DNA from: Mucilaginibacter ginkgonis
GTDB taxonomy: Bacteria; Bacteroidota; Bacteroidia; Sphingobacteriales; Sphingobacteriaceae
Reading direction: 5' to 3'
Length of the DNA stretch: 64,000 nt
Assembly (NCBI RefSeq): GCF_009754905.2
Contig: NZ_CP066775.1
Location: 2,046,001 to 2,110,000, forward strand
Shown one piece after another: positions 1-9,096 of this stretch. A program made the position numbers and the translations under genes. The notes under the pieces are model-generated. The model searched no databases. It was not told the DNA's origin and saw only the letters and a list, made by a program, of their open reading frames with translations. Every line of letters starts with the position of its first letter. The stretch's first letter is position 1.

Positions 1-540
1 ACAGAAGGTGTCGTAGTGGTAGATACCCGCACCGAGCGGGATTTTAAAAGCGGCCACCTAAAGGGCGCCTTCAACATACAGCTTAACGGCAAATTTGAAA
101 CGTGGTTGGGGTCAGTGCTAAATACCGATGAGCGCTTTTACCTGATAGCTGACAGCGAAGAAAATCTAAATAATGCTATCGCCCGCACAGCTAAGATAGG
201 TTACGAAAAAAACATTGCCGGCGCTTTATTACGACCGGACAATTCAACCTACCAATCGCCTGAGTTAGATCATTCTGATTTTAATGCCAATCCAGATACA
301 TATACGATTGTTGATGTTCGCAACTGGAACGAGATCAACGAGAAATTAGTGTTTAGCAATGCGGTAACTATTCCTTTGCCGGAACTACGCCAACGAATAG
401 ACAGTATACCTACAGAAAAATCCATTGTAGTACACTGCGCCGCAGGTTACCGCTCGGCAACAGCGAGCAGTATTATTGCATCTCAGATAACTACGGTCCC
501 GGTTTATGACCTGGGCGAGGCCATATCAGCGTACCTGTAA
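1..540 (+). CDS. C-terminal part of a tandem rhodanese protein (probably an MBL-fold hydrolase-rhodanese fusion)
   Basis: The frame is open at base 1, so the N-terminus lies outside the window. About 180 codons are visible, covering two rhodanese-like domains. The first has VVDTR near its start and no visible catalytic cysteine. The second (roughly the last 95 residues) has VDVRNWNE and the active-site loop CAAGYRS with the cysteine codon near base 436. A catalytically empty first domain followed by an active second one is the usual tail of metallo-beta-lactamase-fold proteins of the persulfide dioxygenase type; this N-terminal part is inferred, not seen. Such proteins handle sulfane sulfur. 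Its stop overlaps a possible upstream start of mnmD, so the two are probably co-transcribed. Confidence 0.8.
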   Translation, partial: TEGVVVVDTRTERDFKSGHLKGAFNIQLNGKFETWLGSVLNTDERFYLIADSEENLNNAIARTAKIGYEKNIAGALLRPDNSTYQSPELDHSDFNANPDTYTIVDVRNWNEINEKLVFSNAVTIPLPELRQRIDSIPTEKSIVVHCAAGYRSATASSIIASQITTVPVYDLGEAISAYL

Positions 541-541
541 A

Positions 542-1216
542 TTGGATCAGACATTAAAAATAGTTGACACTGCTGACGGGTCTAAAACCATTTGGAATGA
601 GCAGGTTGGCGAACATTACCACTCGCGCAATGGTGCCCTGCAAGAGAGCAGGCATGTTTTTGTAGAGGCTGGTTTACAATATTTCTTATCAGTTAGCGGC
701 GCATCTGGGGTAAATATTCTTGAAGTTGGTTTCGGCACAAGGCTTAACTTTTTGCTTAGTGCTAATCATTGCATAAAAACCAATGTTAACTTAAATTATG
801 TTGGAATTGAAGCCTATCCCCTTAGTAAACAATTGATCGGACAGACAGGTTACGACCAATATCTGTCAACTGACATTTGGCAAAATTTTTTGGACAAATA
901 TCTCCATGCGTTTCAGTCTAACACTGAGATTGCTCAAAAGATAAAGCTGAATATCGCTCCTGTCGAGTTGCTGAAATTTAGTAGCGCGCAGCTTTTTGAC
1001 ATTATTTACTTTGATGCATTTGCCGCTGCGCATCAACCAGAAATGTGGAACGCCGAAGCCATAAGCCACACAGTGAAATTTCTGAAACCGGGTGGTGTGC
1101 TTGTTACCTACGCAATCACCGGCGATCTAAAACGCATGTTAAAAGGCCTTGGCTTTAAAATCGAAAAACTTCCCGGCGCGGCCGGTAAGCGTGAGATGCT
1201 CAGAGCAACAAATTAG
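542..1216 (+). CDS. mnmD: tRNA (5-methylaminomethyl-2-thiouridine) methyltransferase, MnmD type
   Basis: This is a SAM-dependent methyltransferase of the MnmC N-domain family, acting on the wobble uridine of tRNAs. Visible are the SAM loop LEVGFGTRLNF (about residues 60-70) and the YFDAFAAAHQPEMW segment, the family's acidic catalytic strand followed by a P-x-x-W motif. The FAD oxidase half of MnmC is absent, so this is the stand-alone MnmD form. The frame is open back to an ATG at 506, inside the rhodanese gene; family members begin close to the LKIVDTADGS segment, so I prefer the TTG at 542, directly after the upstream TAA. The 506 ATG (236 aa) remains possible. The family call is firm; the start is not. 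Confidence 0.85.
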   Translation: MDQTLKIVDTADGSKTIWNEQVGEHYHSRNGALQESRHVFVEAGLQYFLSVSGASGVNILEVGFGTRLNFLLSANHCIKTNVNLNYVGIEAYPLSKQLIGQTGYDQYLSTDIWQNFLDKYLHAFQSNTEIAQKIKLNIAPVELLKFSSAQLFDIIYFDAFAAAHQPEMWNAEAISHTVKFLKPGGVLVTYAITGDLKRMLKGLGFKIEKLPGAAGKREMLRATN

Positions 1217-1324
1217 TGAATAGCTGATTGAGTAAGGTGTAGTTGTCTTTTAATGATGGCCTTTGCTGTTATCACAAGCAAGCCAATAACCATTAACTTG
1301 GTTACAAATAACTAACTTTACACC

Positions 1325-2131
1325 ATGGCACTCACCCCTCCTGTAAGTTCTGCTACGGCCGCCGGCTCGTTCGAGCGACTGCTAACCATCATGAATGATC
1401 TGCGCGAAAATTGCCCATGGGATAAAAAGCAAACTATGGAAAGTCTGCGCCACCTTACCATCGAAGAAACTTACGAACTTTCTGATGCTATCCTATCCGG
1501 GGATACCGATGAGGTGCGTAAAGAGTTGGGCGATATTATGCTGCACCTGGTGTTTTACGCGCGAATTGCTTCAGAGACCAATCAGTTTAATATTACTGAC
1601 GTTCTTAATGGCATTTGCGATAAACTGATAAATCGCCACCCGCATATTTACAGCGACGAACAAGCCGATGATGAGGCCGCAGTAAAACGCAACTGGGAAA
1701 AAATTAAGCTTAAAGAAAAAGGGAATGTGTCCGTTCTTGGCGGGGTACCTTCTTCCCTGCCCGCGTTGGTGAAAGCATCGCGGATCCAAGAGAAGGCCCG
1801 TGGAGTAGGTTTCGACTGGGAAAACAAAAGCCAGGTTTGGGAAAAGGTTGAAGAAGAACTAAATGAATTTAAAGCGGAATTTAACAGGCAGGACGACGAG
1901 CCGATCGACGCGGAACGGGCTGAAGGCGAGTTTGGCGATTTACTATTTTCATTAATTAACTTTGCAAGGTTTGTAGACATAAATCCGGAGAATGCGCTTG
2001 AGAAAACAAATTTAAAATTTATCAAACGGTTTAAACATCTCGAGGCGCAGGCAAAAGCGGCTAACAAAGATCTGCATGATATGACCCTCGCCGAAATGGA
2101 TGTCTACTGGAACGAAGCAAAAAAGTTATAA
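1325..2131 (+). CDS. mazG: Nucleoside triphosphate pyrophosphohydrolase MazG
   Basis: All-alpha NTP pyrophosphohydrolase that hydrolyses (d)NTPs to monophosphates plus pyrophosphate and removes damaged nucleotides. At 268 aa it has the two tandem MazG domains of the full-length E. coli type. Domain 1 (about residues 12-115) shows CPWDKKQT, the metal-binding EETYE and the ELGDIMLHLVFYA helix. Domain 2 (about 155-255) shows VGFDW, EEELNEF and EFGDLLFSLINFAR. It starts at an ATG with no other gene within 100 bases upstream and stands alone on its strand before a short gap and a lipoprotein gene. Confidence 0.95.
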   Translation: MALTPPVSSATAAGSFERLLTIMNDLRENCPWDKKQTMESLRHLTIEETYELSDAILSGDTDEVRKELGDIMLHLVFYARIASETNQFNITDVLNGICDKLINRHPHIYSDEQADDEAAVKRNWEKIKLKEKGNVSVLGGVPSSLPALVKASRIQEKARGVGFDWENKSQVWEKVEEELNEFKAEFNRQDDEPIDAERAEGEFGDLLFSLINFARFVDINPENALEKTNLKFIKRFKHLEAQAKAANKDLHDMTLAEMDVYWNEAKKL

Positions 2132-2192
2132 AATAAGATCACATGTGTTGCGTTTAAGCTTTTAAGCACGTAACTGTAAAAAATTGAAGTCT

Positions 2193-2633
2193 ATGCGTAA
2201 ATTATTATTCGTATTGCCATTTGCGGCAATGTTTTTTGGTAGCTGCTTACCGTCAAATTCAAACGACACCCCAAATCAAATAACTGTACCAACAGGGATT
2301 TTTACCGGCCAGTTTAGAAAAATCCACAAAAACATGACGTCCGGAAAAATGGATACTATGAAAGCTAATTTTCGAATGACCATGTCAACTGATAGTGGTT
2401 ATAAAGTTACCGCCGATACCACTACTATACATGCGGGCAGTAAGGGAGCGTTTCAAGTGACTACCGGCTTTATCTATTTTGTAGATAGTACTTATCCAAA
2501 AACGGGCACACCTGTAAAAACACATTTAGCAGGCACATATGCTTACGTGTTTGATGGTTCTGTATTTAAGATGGCAAACCCCACAAGCTCTGTCGATAGC
2601 ATTTTTTATCAGTACGATTTAAAGAAACAATAA
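2193..2633 (+). CDS. Predicted lipoprotein of unknown function
   Basis: The product (146 aa from the ATG at 2193; a TTG at 2184 would add three residues) begins MRKLLFVLPFAAMFFGSC, a hydrophobic signal ending in a lipobox-like FGSC, so it should be lipidated on Cys18 and exported. The rest is a small, threonine-rich, beta-prone domain: GIFTGQF near the start, then alternating strands and a terminal FYQYDLKK. I do not recognise a family. It resembles the small single-domain surface lipoproteins that Bacteroidota encode in numbers. A good intrinsic terminator follows, so it is the end of its transcript. Confidence 0.7.
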   Translation: MRKLLFVLPFAAMFFGSCLPSNSNDTPNQITVPTGIFTGQFRKIHKNMTSGKMDTMKANFRMTMSTDSGYKVTADTTTIHAGSKGAFQVTTGFIYFVDSTYPKTGTPVKTHLAGTYAYVFDGSVFKMANPTSSVDSIFYQYDLKKQ

Positions 2634-2654
2634 GCTACAATGCTTGATATTTAG

Positions 2655-2684
2655 CCCTGCCCCTTTCAATGGGCGGGGTTTTTT
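2655..2684 (+). terminator. Intrinsic terminator after the lipoprotein gene
   Basis: An 8-bp GC-rich stem (CCCTGCCC at 2655-2662 with GGGCGGGG at 2671-2678, one G-T pair) closes an 8-base loop and is followed directly by six T. It lies about 20 bases after the stop codon and separates the lipoprotein from the sigma factor operon. Confidence 0.85.
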
Positions 2685-2794
2685 ATTGCTTTGCAACGCC
2701 CAATAAAATATTTTAAGTCTTTTGTATCATTTTTACCCTTTTGTCCGTAAGGCCTAAAAGAAACAACATCGGCACCAGATCCTGACCAATATTA

Positions 2795-3346
2795 ATGCGT
2801 GACAACCGGGACATTGCTGATGAAGTACTGATCAGTCAATGTAAAAAGAACAGTCTTAAACATCAGGAGATACTGTATAAGCGGTTCTATGGCTACGCCA
2901 TGGGCGTGAGTTTGCGCTATAGTTATAATCGGGACGATGCCATGGAAGCAGTGAACGACGCTTTTATAAAGATCTTTAAGTCAATCAACAACTACGACGT
3001 TAATAAAGCTTTTAAAGCGTGGCTGCGGACTATAGTTGTGAATACAGCTATAGACCGTCGCCGTAAGGACATGAAGCATCAGCTAAACTTGGAACTGGAT
3101 GACGCCGTGACGGTTGCTGCGCCCCACAACATCATTGCCAATTTAAGTGCCGCCGACATTCTCGCCTTTATGGGCACGTTGCCGGTTTTGCACCGTACCA
3201 TTTTTAATATGTATGAGATAGATGGATATGATCATGAAGAAATAGCATCAGCACTCAACATTCCGGCAAGTTCATCAAGAGTGTACTTGAGCAGGGCGAA
3301 AGAAAAACTTAGAACGATAATTAAAACAGAAGCAACCCGCGCATGA
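2795..3346 (+). CDS. RNA polymerase sigma-70 family (ECF-type) sigma factor
   Basis: At 183 aa this has the two-domain ECF layout. Region 2 (about residues 22-90) includes LYKRFYGYAMGVSLRY and the DAMEAVNDAFIKIFKSI helix that recognises the -10 element; region 4 (about 125-178) has the helix-turn-helix HEEIASALNIPASSSRVYLSRAKEKLR. Unlike SusC-linked FecI-type sigma factors of Bacteroidota, no TonB receptor or SusD gene follows. The next gene overlaps its stop by 4 bases (ATGA) and encodes an inner-membrane-anchored protein in the place where the anti-sigma factor is normally encoded. It presumably transcribes its own operon, among other targets; this is inference. Confidence 0.9.
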   Translation: MRDNRDIADEVLISQCKKNSLKHQEILYKRFYGYAMGVSLRYSYNRDDAMEAVNDAFIKIFKSINNYDVNKAFKAWLRTIVVNTAIDRRRKDMKHQLNLELDDAVTVAAPHNIIANLSAADILAFMGTLPVLHRTIFNMYEIDGYDHEEIASALNIPASSSRVYLSRAKEKLRTIIKTEATRA

Positions 3347-4716
3347 GCGAGCAGTTAGATAAAGAACTTAAAAACCGCGTTGTTGATGTCTTTGACAACT
3401 ACAATGATGCCTTTGCTAATGAGGGTTGGGCTTTACTGCGCGAAAAATTCCCGGAGAAAGAAAGAGACAAGAGCGTTTTTTGGTGGTATAGTGCAGCAGC
3501 AGTTCTGCTTATGTTCATTGCATTGTTTTGGTTTACTAAGCCAACCTCCCAACCGGTAGCCCATCACCCATCAAAGCAGCTACACAAAATACAAACTTAT
3601 ACAAGCCTGTCTGGTGCTGATTCCATTAAACTTGCAGGCGCTGTAACCCAGCGGCATACCAGTCATCATGTTAGCACGGTTACTAAACCAACCGTAAATC
3701 ACGTAGCGGACCGATATAAGGATTATCAAAATTTAACAGCGAGTAGCTTTAAAATTTCGCCATACAGAACGAAGCTGAGATCCAAATCAGAAGAGATCCC
3801 CCCCACCATCGAAAGGAACATTGCGACATCTTTAAAGGTAAATGATGCTCAGCCAGCAGATGCTTATAGCGGTGTTGCTGTTGCCCGCAAAGTAACTACA
3901 GATAGCCAGGCAACTAAAGTTGCCTTAGCCGCAACAGAAAAGCCTCTTAATAACATCAAACCCGCTGACCCGGTTTTGAAAATGATGGCTGATGATAAGT
4001 CGCGTCAGGCTAAGACGCCCGATATTAATTTGAAAAACCAAAAAGGGAGCCTGGTTTCTGTGAGCCCTTACGCTGCAACCTACTTTAATTATGCCAAAGG
4101 TAGTAATGCGCAAGTAAACGTTGGCGCAGGCGTTACTACTGATTTTAAACTCGGTAAAAACTTTAAATTTTCTACGGGAATAGCGATCGCTCAAAATACG
4201 TTAAGCTATGAAAATGGCTCCGTTCCCACACACCTAGCATCAGCTGCAGCAACTTATGCAATAAGTGCAGATCCGGCCGCTGCAAGTTTAAGCACAGCGA
4301 ATACGTCATTCTTAGGTGTCAACGCATCGGTGAATAACTACAGGGCAAGTTTGCTTGGGCTGGATATACCGGTCAATTTAAAATATCAGATTAGCCCTAC
4401 AAAAACTGACGCATTTATTTCAGCGGGTTTTAGCTCCGGTACGTTCATCAATGAAACGTACATTTCCACAGTACAGTTCAACAGCTTCTCCGGTTCTGCG
4501 CCGTCTACTCAGACCAACAGCACCGGTCATTTCAGCGCATTTAATTTCGCCCGTACGCTTAACTTTTCATTTGGTGTCGGTTATCCGGTGGGGAACAACA
4601 GGCTCATAATTGAGCCGTTCATAAAATATCCGCTTGGCGGGCAAGGCTCGCAAAACATTCAGTTTGGTGCAAGTGGTATTAACTTAAAATTTGGTATAGG
4701 TAACTTAAAAAAATAA
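3343..4716 (+). CDS. Membrane-anchored outer-membrane-barrel-like protein, candidate anti-sigma factor
   Basis: The 457-aa product has no N-terminal signal peptide. Instead it has a charged cytoplasmic stretch of about 45 residues (two short helices, with NEGWALLREKFP), one transmembrane helix (about 47-66, SVFWWYSAAAVLLMF), a long polar Ser/Thr/Lys-rich linker (about 67-232), and a C-terminal domain (about 233-457) of alternating strands typical of porin-like OMP barrels, with FGVGYPVGNNRLIIEPFIKYP near the end. The position, overlapping a sigma factor gene by 4 bases, and the short N-terminal cytoplasmic part fit an anti-sigma factor. The barrel-like tail is unusual for a protein with an inner-membrane anchor. 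Function is inferred from context; no catalytic motif is seen. Confidence 0.75.
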   Translation: MSEQLDKELKNRVVDVFDNYNDAFANEGWALLREKFPEKERDKSVFWWYSAAAVLLMFIALFWFTKPTSQPVAHHPSKQLHKIQTYTSLSGADSIKLAGAVTQRHTSHHVSTVTKPTVNHVADRYKDYQNLTASSFKISPYRTKLRSKSEEIPPTIERNIATSLKVNDAQPADAYSGVAVARKVTTDSQATKVALAATEKPLNNIKPADPVLKMMADDKSRQAKTPDINLKNQKGSLVSVSPYAATYFNYAKGSNAQVNVGAGVTTDFKLGKNFKFSTGIAIAQNTLSYENGSVPTHLASAAATYAISADPAAASLSTANTSFLGVNASVNNYRASLLGLDIPVNLKYQISPTKTDAFISAGFSSGTFINETYISTVQFNSFSGSAPSTQTNSTGHFSAFNFARTLNFSFGVGYPVGNNRLIIEPFIKYPLGGQGSQNIQFGASGINLKFGIGNLKK

Positions 4717-4719
4717 AAC

Positions 4720-5466
4720 ATGATAAAACGTTTATTTTCTTTTTTGGGAATGTTAGCGATGGTTCACATTGCACAAGGGCAAAAACTCGAGCTTACTGCC
4801 GGAATTAGTGGCAACGTTTACAACTACGGTGGCACGGGCAGCAATACGCAGGTATATAGCGGCTCAAACCAAACATTCGGGAAAAAACTCACTGCAGGTT
4901 TGGGTGCTCAACTCAATTTGAAATTGGTTGATAAAGATGGATTCATGTTTAATATTACTTCTGCGTATGACGTGTTTAAAAGCAGCGCTTCTGTTTATGC
5001 TCCTCTATATTTCTACAGCAACATTAGTGCTTCAAGCGCTACAAGTTTTATTGCGCCTCTGTATGATTATAATGCCTCTATAGGCACGGGCACCACAACA
5101 ATTAAAGAAATATCCGTTAGTCCGCTTTTAGGTTACAGGTTAAAACGAAAAAAAGTTAGTGTAGATTTTTTACTGGGTGCAGAAGCGGGGTTCATAGCTG
5201 AGATCAAAACAGAACAAAAAATTACAAATGATTTTTATTATCATCCGCCGGTGGTTTATTTAGGCAACGCCCAAGCATATATTAAGGACACCGACTGGCG
5301 CTTGAAAACCGGATTTAGCGTGAATTATCACCGTTTTGGTGCTACAGCAAGTTACGCGCATGGATTTATAAATTTAAGGCGCGATAAAGACGCTTTTGGC
5401 TACCCCATTCAAGGAACAATATATAGCCAATATTTGCAATTGGGGCTTAACTATAAGCTTTTTTAG
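4720..5466 (+). CDS. Predicted outer membrane beta-barrel protein
   Basis: A 248-aa protein with a clear Sec signal (MIKRLFSFLGMLAMVHIAQG, cleavage before QKLEL) and alternating amphipathic strands ending in the aromatic YLQLGLNYKLF, the C-terminal strand pattern of BAM substrates. Internal segments such as VSPLLGYRLKRKKVSVDFLLGAEAGF look like adjacent barrel strands. It follows the preceding gene by 3 bases, so it is the third gene of the sigma factor operon. Its barrel may be structurally similar to the C-terminal domain of the preceding protein; I cannot test this by alignment here. Specific family unknown. Confidence 0.75.
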   Translation: MIKRLFSFLGMLAMVHIAQGQKLELTAGISGNVYNYGGTGSNTQVYSGSNQTFGKKLTAGLGAQLNLKLVDKDGFMFNITSAYDVFKSSASVYAPLYFYSNISASSATSFIAPLYDYNASIGTGTTTIKEISVSPLLGYRLKRKKVSVDFLLGAEAGFIAEIKTEQKITNDFYYHPPVVYLGNAQAYIKDTDWRLKTGFSVNYHRFGATASYAHGFINLRRDKDAFGYPIQGTIYSQYLQLGLNYKLF

Positions 5467-6687
5467 TTATTTAAACCTGATAGCTTTGACCGGAGATATC
5501 CGGCTTACCAGGGTAGACGGCACAATAAGCACCAGCAGACAAACCGCCAGCGTACCGGCATTAAGAAGCAAAACGTCTGTAGCGCGGATAGCTACAGGTA
5601 CAAAGTTCATGTAGTACGATGCCTGATCAAGCTTAAAGAAATGCGTTTGCGACTGAAACAGCCCGAGGCCGATGCCGAAGAGATTGCCAAGTAACAGCCC
5701 CACACCTACCAGGTAGGCAGCATTATATAAAAATATGCGCTGTATGGACCAGTTGCTTGCCCCGAAAGCTTTAAACATGCCTATCATGGCTGTTCGCTCA
5801 AGGATCATAATGAGCAATGCCGATATCATATTGATTACCGCTACTGCCACCATTAGCACCAACATGATCTGCGCGTTTACATCCAACAACTTTAACCACT
5901 CAAAAATGGTTGGGTAAGTTTCATTCACAGTGTATAACCTAAGTTTTGTTGGCAATACGTTGCCCAATTGGTAAGATGTGGATTGTATGGTCTCAAAATT
6001 CTTAAGCTGTACTTCGTACCCGCCAATTGCCGCCGGGTTCCAGTTGTTTAGCCGCCTTATGAGTGAAAGGCTGCCAATAACATAAGTCTTGTCTACCTCA
6101 TCAACACCGGTGTTGAATATCCCTGCAATGGTGAATTTTCTTTTGCGCAACGGCTCCTGCACAAAATACATGATAAAGCTATCGCCTGTCTTAAGTTTGA
6201 GCCTGTCTGCCGTATGCTGCGATATAAGAATTTGTTTATCGGAGGCGACAGAATCTTTAAAATTAATGATCTTGCCGCTAACCATGGTGGTTTTAAAGAA
6301 GTCCCAGTTATAGGTGCTGTCGATGCCTTTAATGACTACACCCTCTATTTCATTGTTAGCGCGAATAATTCCCGGTTTTATAGCATAAGGCACAATGTGC
6401 TTGATATTATTGACTTTTAATGCCCGCTGCATAAAAGCGGGATCTTCGTCAACAGGAGAGTTCTCGAAAGAATTATTAAGGTCGAATTTTATGATCTGTA
6501 TGTCTCCCGAAAAACCACGAACGCGGTTGGTGATCTCTTCTTTAAAACCCCGCACTATGGCCAGGGAAAGTATCATTACACCTAAGCCCAGCATAATGCC
6601 AATGATCGCAATCCGGACGATCAGTTTAGAGAAGGTACGCTTAGATTTAAATGAAATGCGGGCGGCAACAAACGACGAAAAACTCAA
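5467..6687 (-). CDS. FtsX-like ABC transporter permease (LolC/LolE or MacB type)
   Basis: A 406-aa inner-membrane protein with the four-helix FtsX/MacB layout: one helix near the N-terminus (about 22-46, RIAIIGIMLGLGVMILSLAIV), a large periplasmic domain (about 50-265), then three helices (about 272-300, 318-345 and 365-392). The start SFVAARI is characteristic of LolC/LolE-related permeases that move lipoproteins out of the inner membrane in Bacteroidota. No ATPase gene is next to it, so its LolD-like partner must be elsewhere. Its stop abuts that of the convergent barrel gene with no gap, and it is divergent from the muramidase gene. Confidence 0.85.
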   Translation of the reverse strand: MSFSSFVAARISFKSKRTFSKLIVRIAIIGIMLGLGVMILSLAIVRGFKEEITNRVRGFSGDIQIIKFDLNNSFENSPVDEDPAFMQRALKVNNIKHIVPYAIKPGIIRANNEIEGVVIKGIDSTYNWDFFKTTMVSGKIINFKDSVASDKQILISQHTADRLKLKTGDSFIMYFVQEPLRKRKFTIAGIFNTGVDEVDKTYVIGSLSLIRRLNNWNPAAIGGYEVQLKNFETIQSTSYQLGNVLPTKLRLYTVNETYPTIFEWLKLLDVNAQIMLVLMVAVAVINMISALLIMILERTAMIGMFKAFGASNWSIQRIFLYNAAYLVGVGLLLGNLFGIGLGLFQSQTHFFKLDQASYYMNFVPVAIRATDVLLLNAGTLAVCLLVLIVPSTLVSRISPVKAIRFK

Positions 6688-6771
6688 ATCGGATATGTTT
6701 TAGTACTTTCGCAAATATGCGGTTTTGCTTATTATAACAAGCCCGCGTGCAATTGTTTTGAGATTTATACA

Positions 6772-8043
6772 ATGAGAAAGATATATTGCTTTTTGCCCTT
6801 TCTTATCTGCCTGTGTATTTTGGCAGACGCGAAGCAAAAACGAAAACATAAAGTTAACCGGCATGCACAACACCATTCGGTAAGCCGGCACCATCGCGGC
6901 AGCCGTCTACATTTAGAACCGAAATTTAGTTCTAACATAATTCCGGGTGCAGATCAAACGGAACTTTATGTTGAGTACTTAAAGGGTAAGAATGTCGGGA
7001 TGGTTATTAATCAAACGTCTGTTATCGGCAAAAGCCTTACGCCAAGCGGGGATAGTTTGCTAAAGTTGGGCATCCATGTTAAAAAGTTTTTCGGTCCCGA
7101 ACACGGCTTTCGCGGTAATAACAGCGCAGGCGCTAAAGTGAATGATGCTGTTGATGAAAAGACCGGATTGTCGGTTATCTCGCTTTACGGCAAACATTTT
7201 AAGCCAACAGCTGATGACCTTAAAGGCATCGACATAATTATTTTCGATATACAGGACGTGGGCGCGCGTTTTTACACTTACATATCCACGTTGCATTATG
7301 TGATGGAGGCCTGTGCCGAAAACAACATTGAGCTGATGATCCTTGATCGCCCAAATCCAAACGGCAACATAGTTGATGGCCCGGTTTTAGATACCGCCTT
7401 CCGCTCGTTTGTTGGTATGCACCCTGTACCGGTCGCTCATGGAATGACTGTTGGCGAGTACGCGCAAATGATAAATGGCGAAGGTTGGCTTAAAAATAAA
7501 GCACAATGCAAACTTAAGATCATTAAGGTGGCAAACTACAACCACAAGCAATTGTACAATCTACCCATTAACCCGTCGCCAAATTTAAATACACCGCAAA
7601 GCATTTTACTTTATCCAAGCATTTGCTTTTTTGAAGGCACGGTCTTGAGCCTTGGCCGTGGTACCGAATACCCTTTTACTGTTGTTGGCCACCCCGGCTT
7701 TAAAGGCACTTACAAATTTACTTTTACGCCGCAAAGTATTCCTGGTATAAGCGATAACCCGCCACTGAAAGACCGCCTTTGCTACGGAATAGATTTGCGC
7801 GATTATGATATGGTGAAACTGGAGAAATCCGGCCATATCAATTTGAACTGGCTGATATTGCTTTATAAAAACTACCCTGACCAAACGCATTACTTCAACG
7901 CCTATTTTACTAAACTAGCTGGTACGGATGAATTGGAAAAACAGATCAGATCCGGGTTGACAGAGGCCCAGATCAGGCGCACATGGCAGCCCGGGCTGGA
8001 CGCTTTTAAACAGATACGCGCTAAATATTTACTTTATGAGTAA
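6772..8043 (+). CDS. Secreted DUF1343 protein, exo-beta-N-acetylmuramidase NamZ type
   Basis: A 423-aa protein with a Sec signal (about 1-20, FLPFLICLCILADA) and a basic, His/Lys-rich stretch before the conserved domain. The domain shows GKNVGMVINQTSV, FFGPEHGFRGN, VISLYGKHFKP, IIFDIQDVGARFYTYISTLHYVMEA and LDRPNPNG, all typical of DUF1343. Family members such as B. subtilis NamZ (YbbC) release MurNAc from the non-reducing end of peptidoglycan fragments. The likely site is the periplasm, in cell-wall turnover. It stands alone, divergent from the permease gene, and ends 55 bases before fmt. Confidence 0.9.
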   Translation: MRKIYCFLPFLICLCILADAKQKRKHKVNRHAQHHSVSRHHRGSRLHLEPKFSSNIIPGADQTELYVEYLKGKNVGMVINQTSVIGKSLTPSGDSLLKLGIHVKKFFGPEHGFRGNNSAGAKVNDAVDEKTGLSVISLYGKHFKPTADDLKGIDIIIFDIQDVGARFYTYISTLHYVMEACAENNIELMILDRPNPNGNIVDGPVLDTAFRSFVGMHPVPVAHGMTVGEYAQMINGEGWLKNKAQCKLKIIKVANYNHKQLYNLPINPSPNLNTPQSILLYPSICFFEGTVLSLGRGTEYPFTVVGHPGFKGTYKFTFTPQSIPGISDNPPLKDRLCYGIDLRDYDMVKLEKSGHINLNWLILLYKNYPDQTHYFNAYFTKLAGTDELEKQIRSGLTEAQIRRTWQPGLDAFKQIRAKYLLYE

Positions 8044-8098
8044 GCGTGCAAATAAACTGTAAGACACTAATAACGAATACACATATCTTGCCGAAACT

Positions 8099-9016
8099 AT
8101 GAGAATTGTATTTATGGGCACGCCCGAATTTGCTGTAGCATCTTTAGAAGCCTTAATAGATGCAGGCTGCAACATTGTTGGCGTGGTAACAGCGCCCGAC
8201 AAGCCTGCAGGCAGGGGACAAAAGTTGGCCCAATCTGCGGTTAAAAAATTCGCGGTAGCAAATCATTTGAAAATACTTCAGCCCGAAAAACTGCGCGATC
8301 CTGAATTTTTGGATCAGCTTAAGGCATTGAAGGCCGATTTGCAGGTGGTGGTTGCCTTTAGGATGCTGCCGGAAGTAGTTTGGAACATGCCGCCCAAAGG
8401 CACGATCAACCTGCACGCGTCTCTGTTGCCACAATATCGTGGCGCCGCGCCAATTAATTGGGTACTTATCAACGGCGAACAAGAAACAGGCGTGACCACA
8501 TTCTTTTTACAGAAAGACATTGATACAGGAAATATTCTCTTCACCGAGAAAGTAAGATTGAATGATAGTTTTGATGCAGGAACGTTGCACGATAAGTTGA
8601 TGGACAAAGGGGCAGGCCTTTTGGTAAGAACTGTTAAAGCTGTTGAAAGCGGCAGATATGTAGAGTTGCCGCAAGCTACAGTCCACACAGCATCAGAACT
8701 GAAACATGCGCCAAAGATATTTAAGGAAGATTGCCAAATAGACTGGAACAAACCTACTAAACACATATTCAATCTCATCCGCGGATTAAGCCCCTACCCA
8801 GTGGCATATACGTTACTAAATAATAAAATTCTGAAAATTTACGCAGCCGACATAGACAGTTCACCGGGATTAGACAAATCAGGCAGCTATCAAACTGATA
8901 ATAAAACTTACCTGAAATTTGCTGCTGCGGATGGCTATATTTCCCTTTCAGATGTACAACTGGAAGGTAAGAAGCGAATGAAGATCGACGAGTTTTTAAG
9001 GGGCGTAAAATTGTAA
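8099..9016 (+). CDS. fmt: Methionyl-tRNA formyltransferase
   Basis: Transfers a formyl group from 10-formyl-THF to initiator Met-tRNA. The 305-aa product has the expected length and both domains: the formyltransferase domain (about 1-205) with [14 protein letters not shown], the [19 protein letters not shown] active-site region (catalytic Asn, His) and TGVTTF, then the smaller C-terminal tRNA-binding barrel (about 210-305), with the [14 protein letters not shown] linker between them. The usual neighbours (def, priA) are absent. A weak -7-like box (TATCTTGC) is near 8087. Confidence 0.97.
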   Translation: MRIVFMGTPEFAVASLEALIDAGCNIVGVVTAPDKPAGRGQKLAQSAVKKFAVANHLKILQPEKLRDPEFLDQLKALKADLQVVVAFRMLPEVVWNMPPKGTINLHASLLPQYRGAAPINWVLINGEQETGVTTFFLQKDIDTGNILFTEKVRLNDSFDAGTLHDKLMDKGAGLLVRTVKAVESGRYVELPQATVHTASELKHAPKIFKEDCQIDWNKPTKHIFNLIRGLSPYPVAYTLLNNKILKIYAADIDSSPGLDKSGSYQTDNKTYLKFAAADGYISLSDVQLEGKKRMKIDEFLRGVKL

Positions 9017-9052
9017 TCCTCACAAGTTCGTCATCAACTCAATTACAACTAT

Positions 9053-9079
9053 TTGAAGTAAACATTCGCTTTATCTTTG
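9053..9079 (+). promoter_or_regulatory. Candidate Bacteroidota-type promoter for the DUF3050 gene
   Basis: TTG at 9053-9055, 16 bases, then TATCTTTG at 9072-9079. This matches the TTG / TAnnTTTG promoter form of Bacteroidota, and the predicted transcript start is about 10 bases before the ATG at 9097. No other signal is visible in the 80-base gap after fmt. Confidence 0.5.
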
Positions 9080-9096
9080 CTGCTCATAAAACGCAC

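Noticed and set aside
1648..2067. Open minus-strand frame of 139 codons inside mazG
   Set aside because: It lies wholly within a well-supported gene, is serine-rich in the way antisense frames often are, and shows no domain or start context.
8314..8778. Open minus-strand frame of 154 codons inside fmt
   Set aside because: Antisense to the catalytic domain of a firmly identified gene; no recognisable motif.
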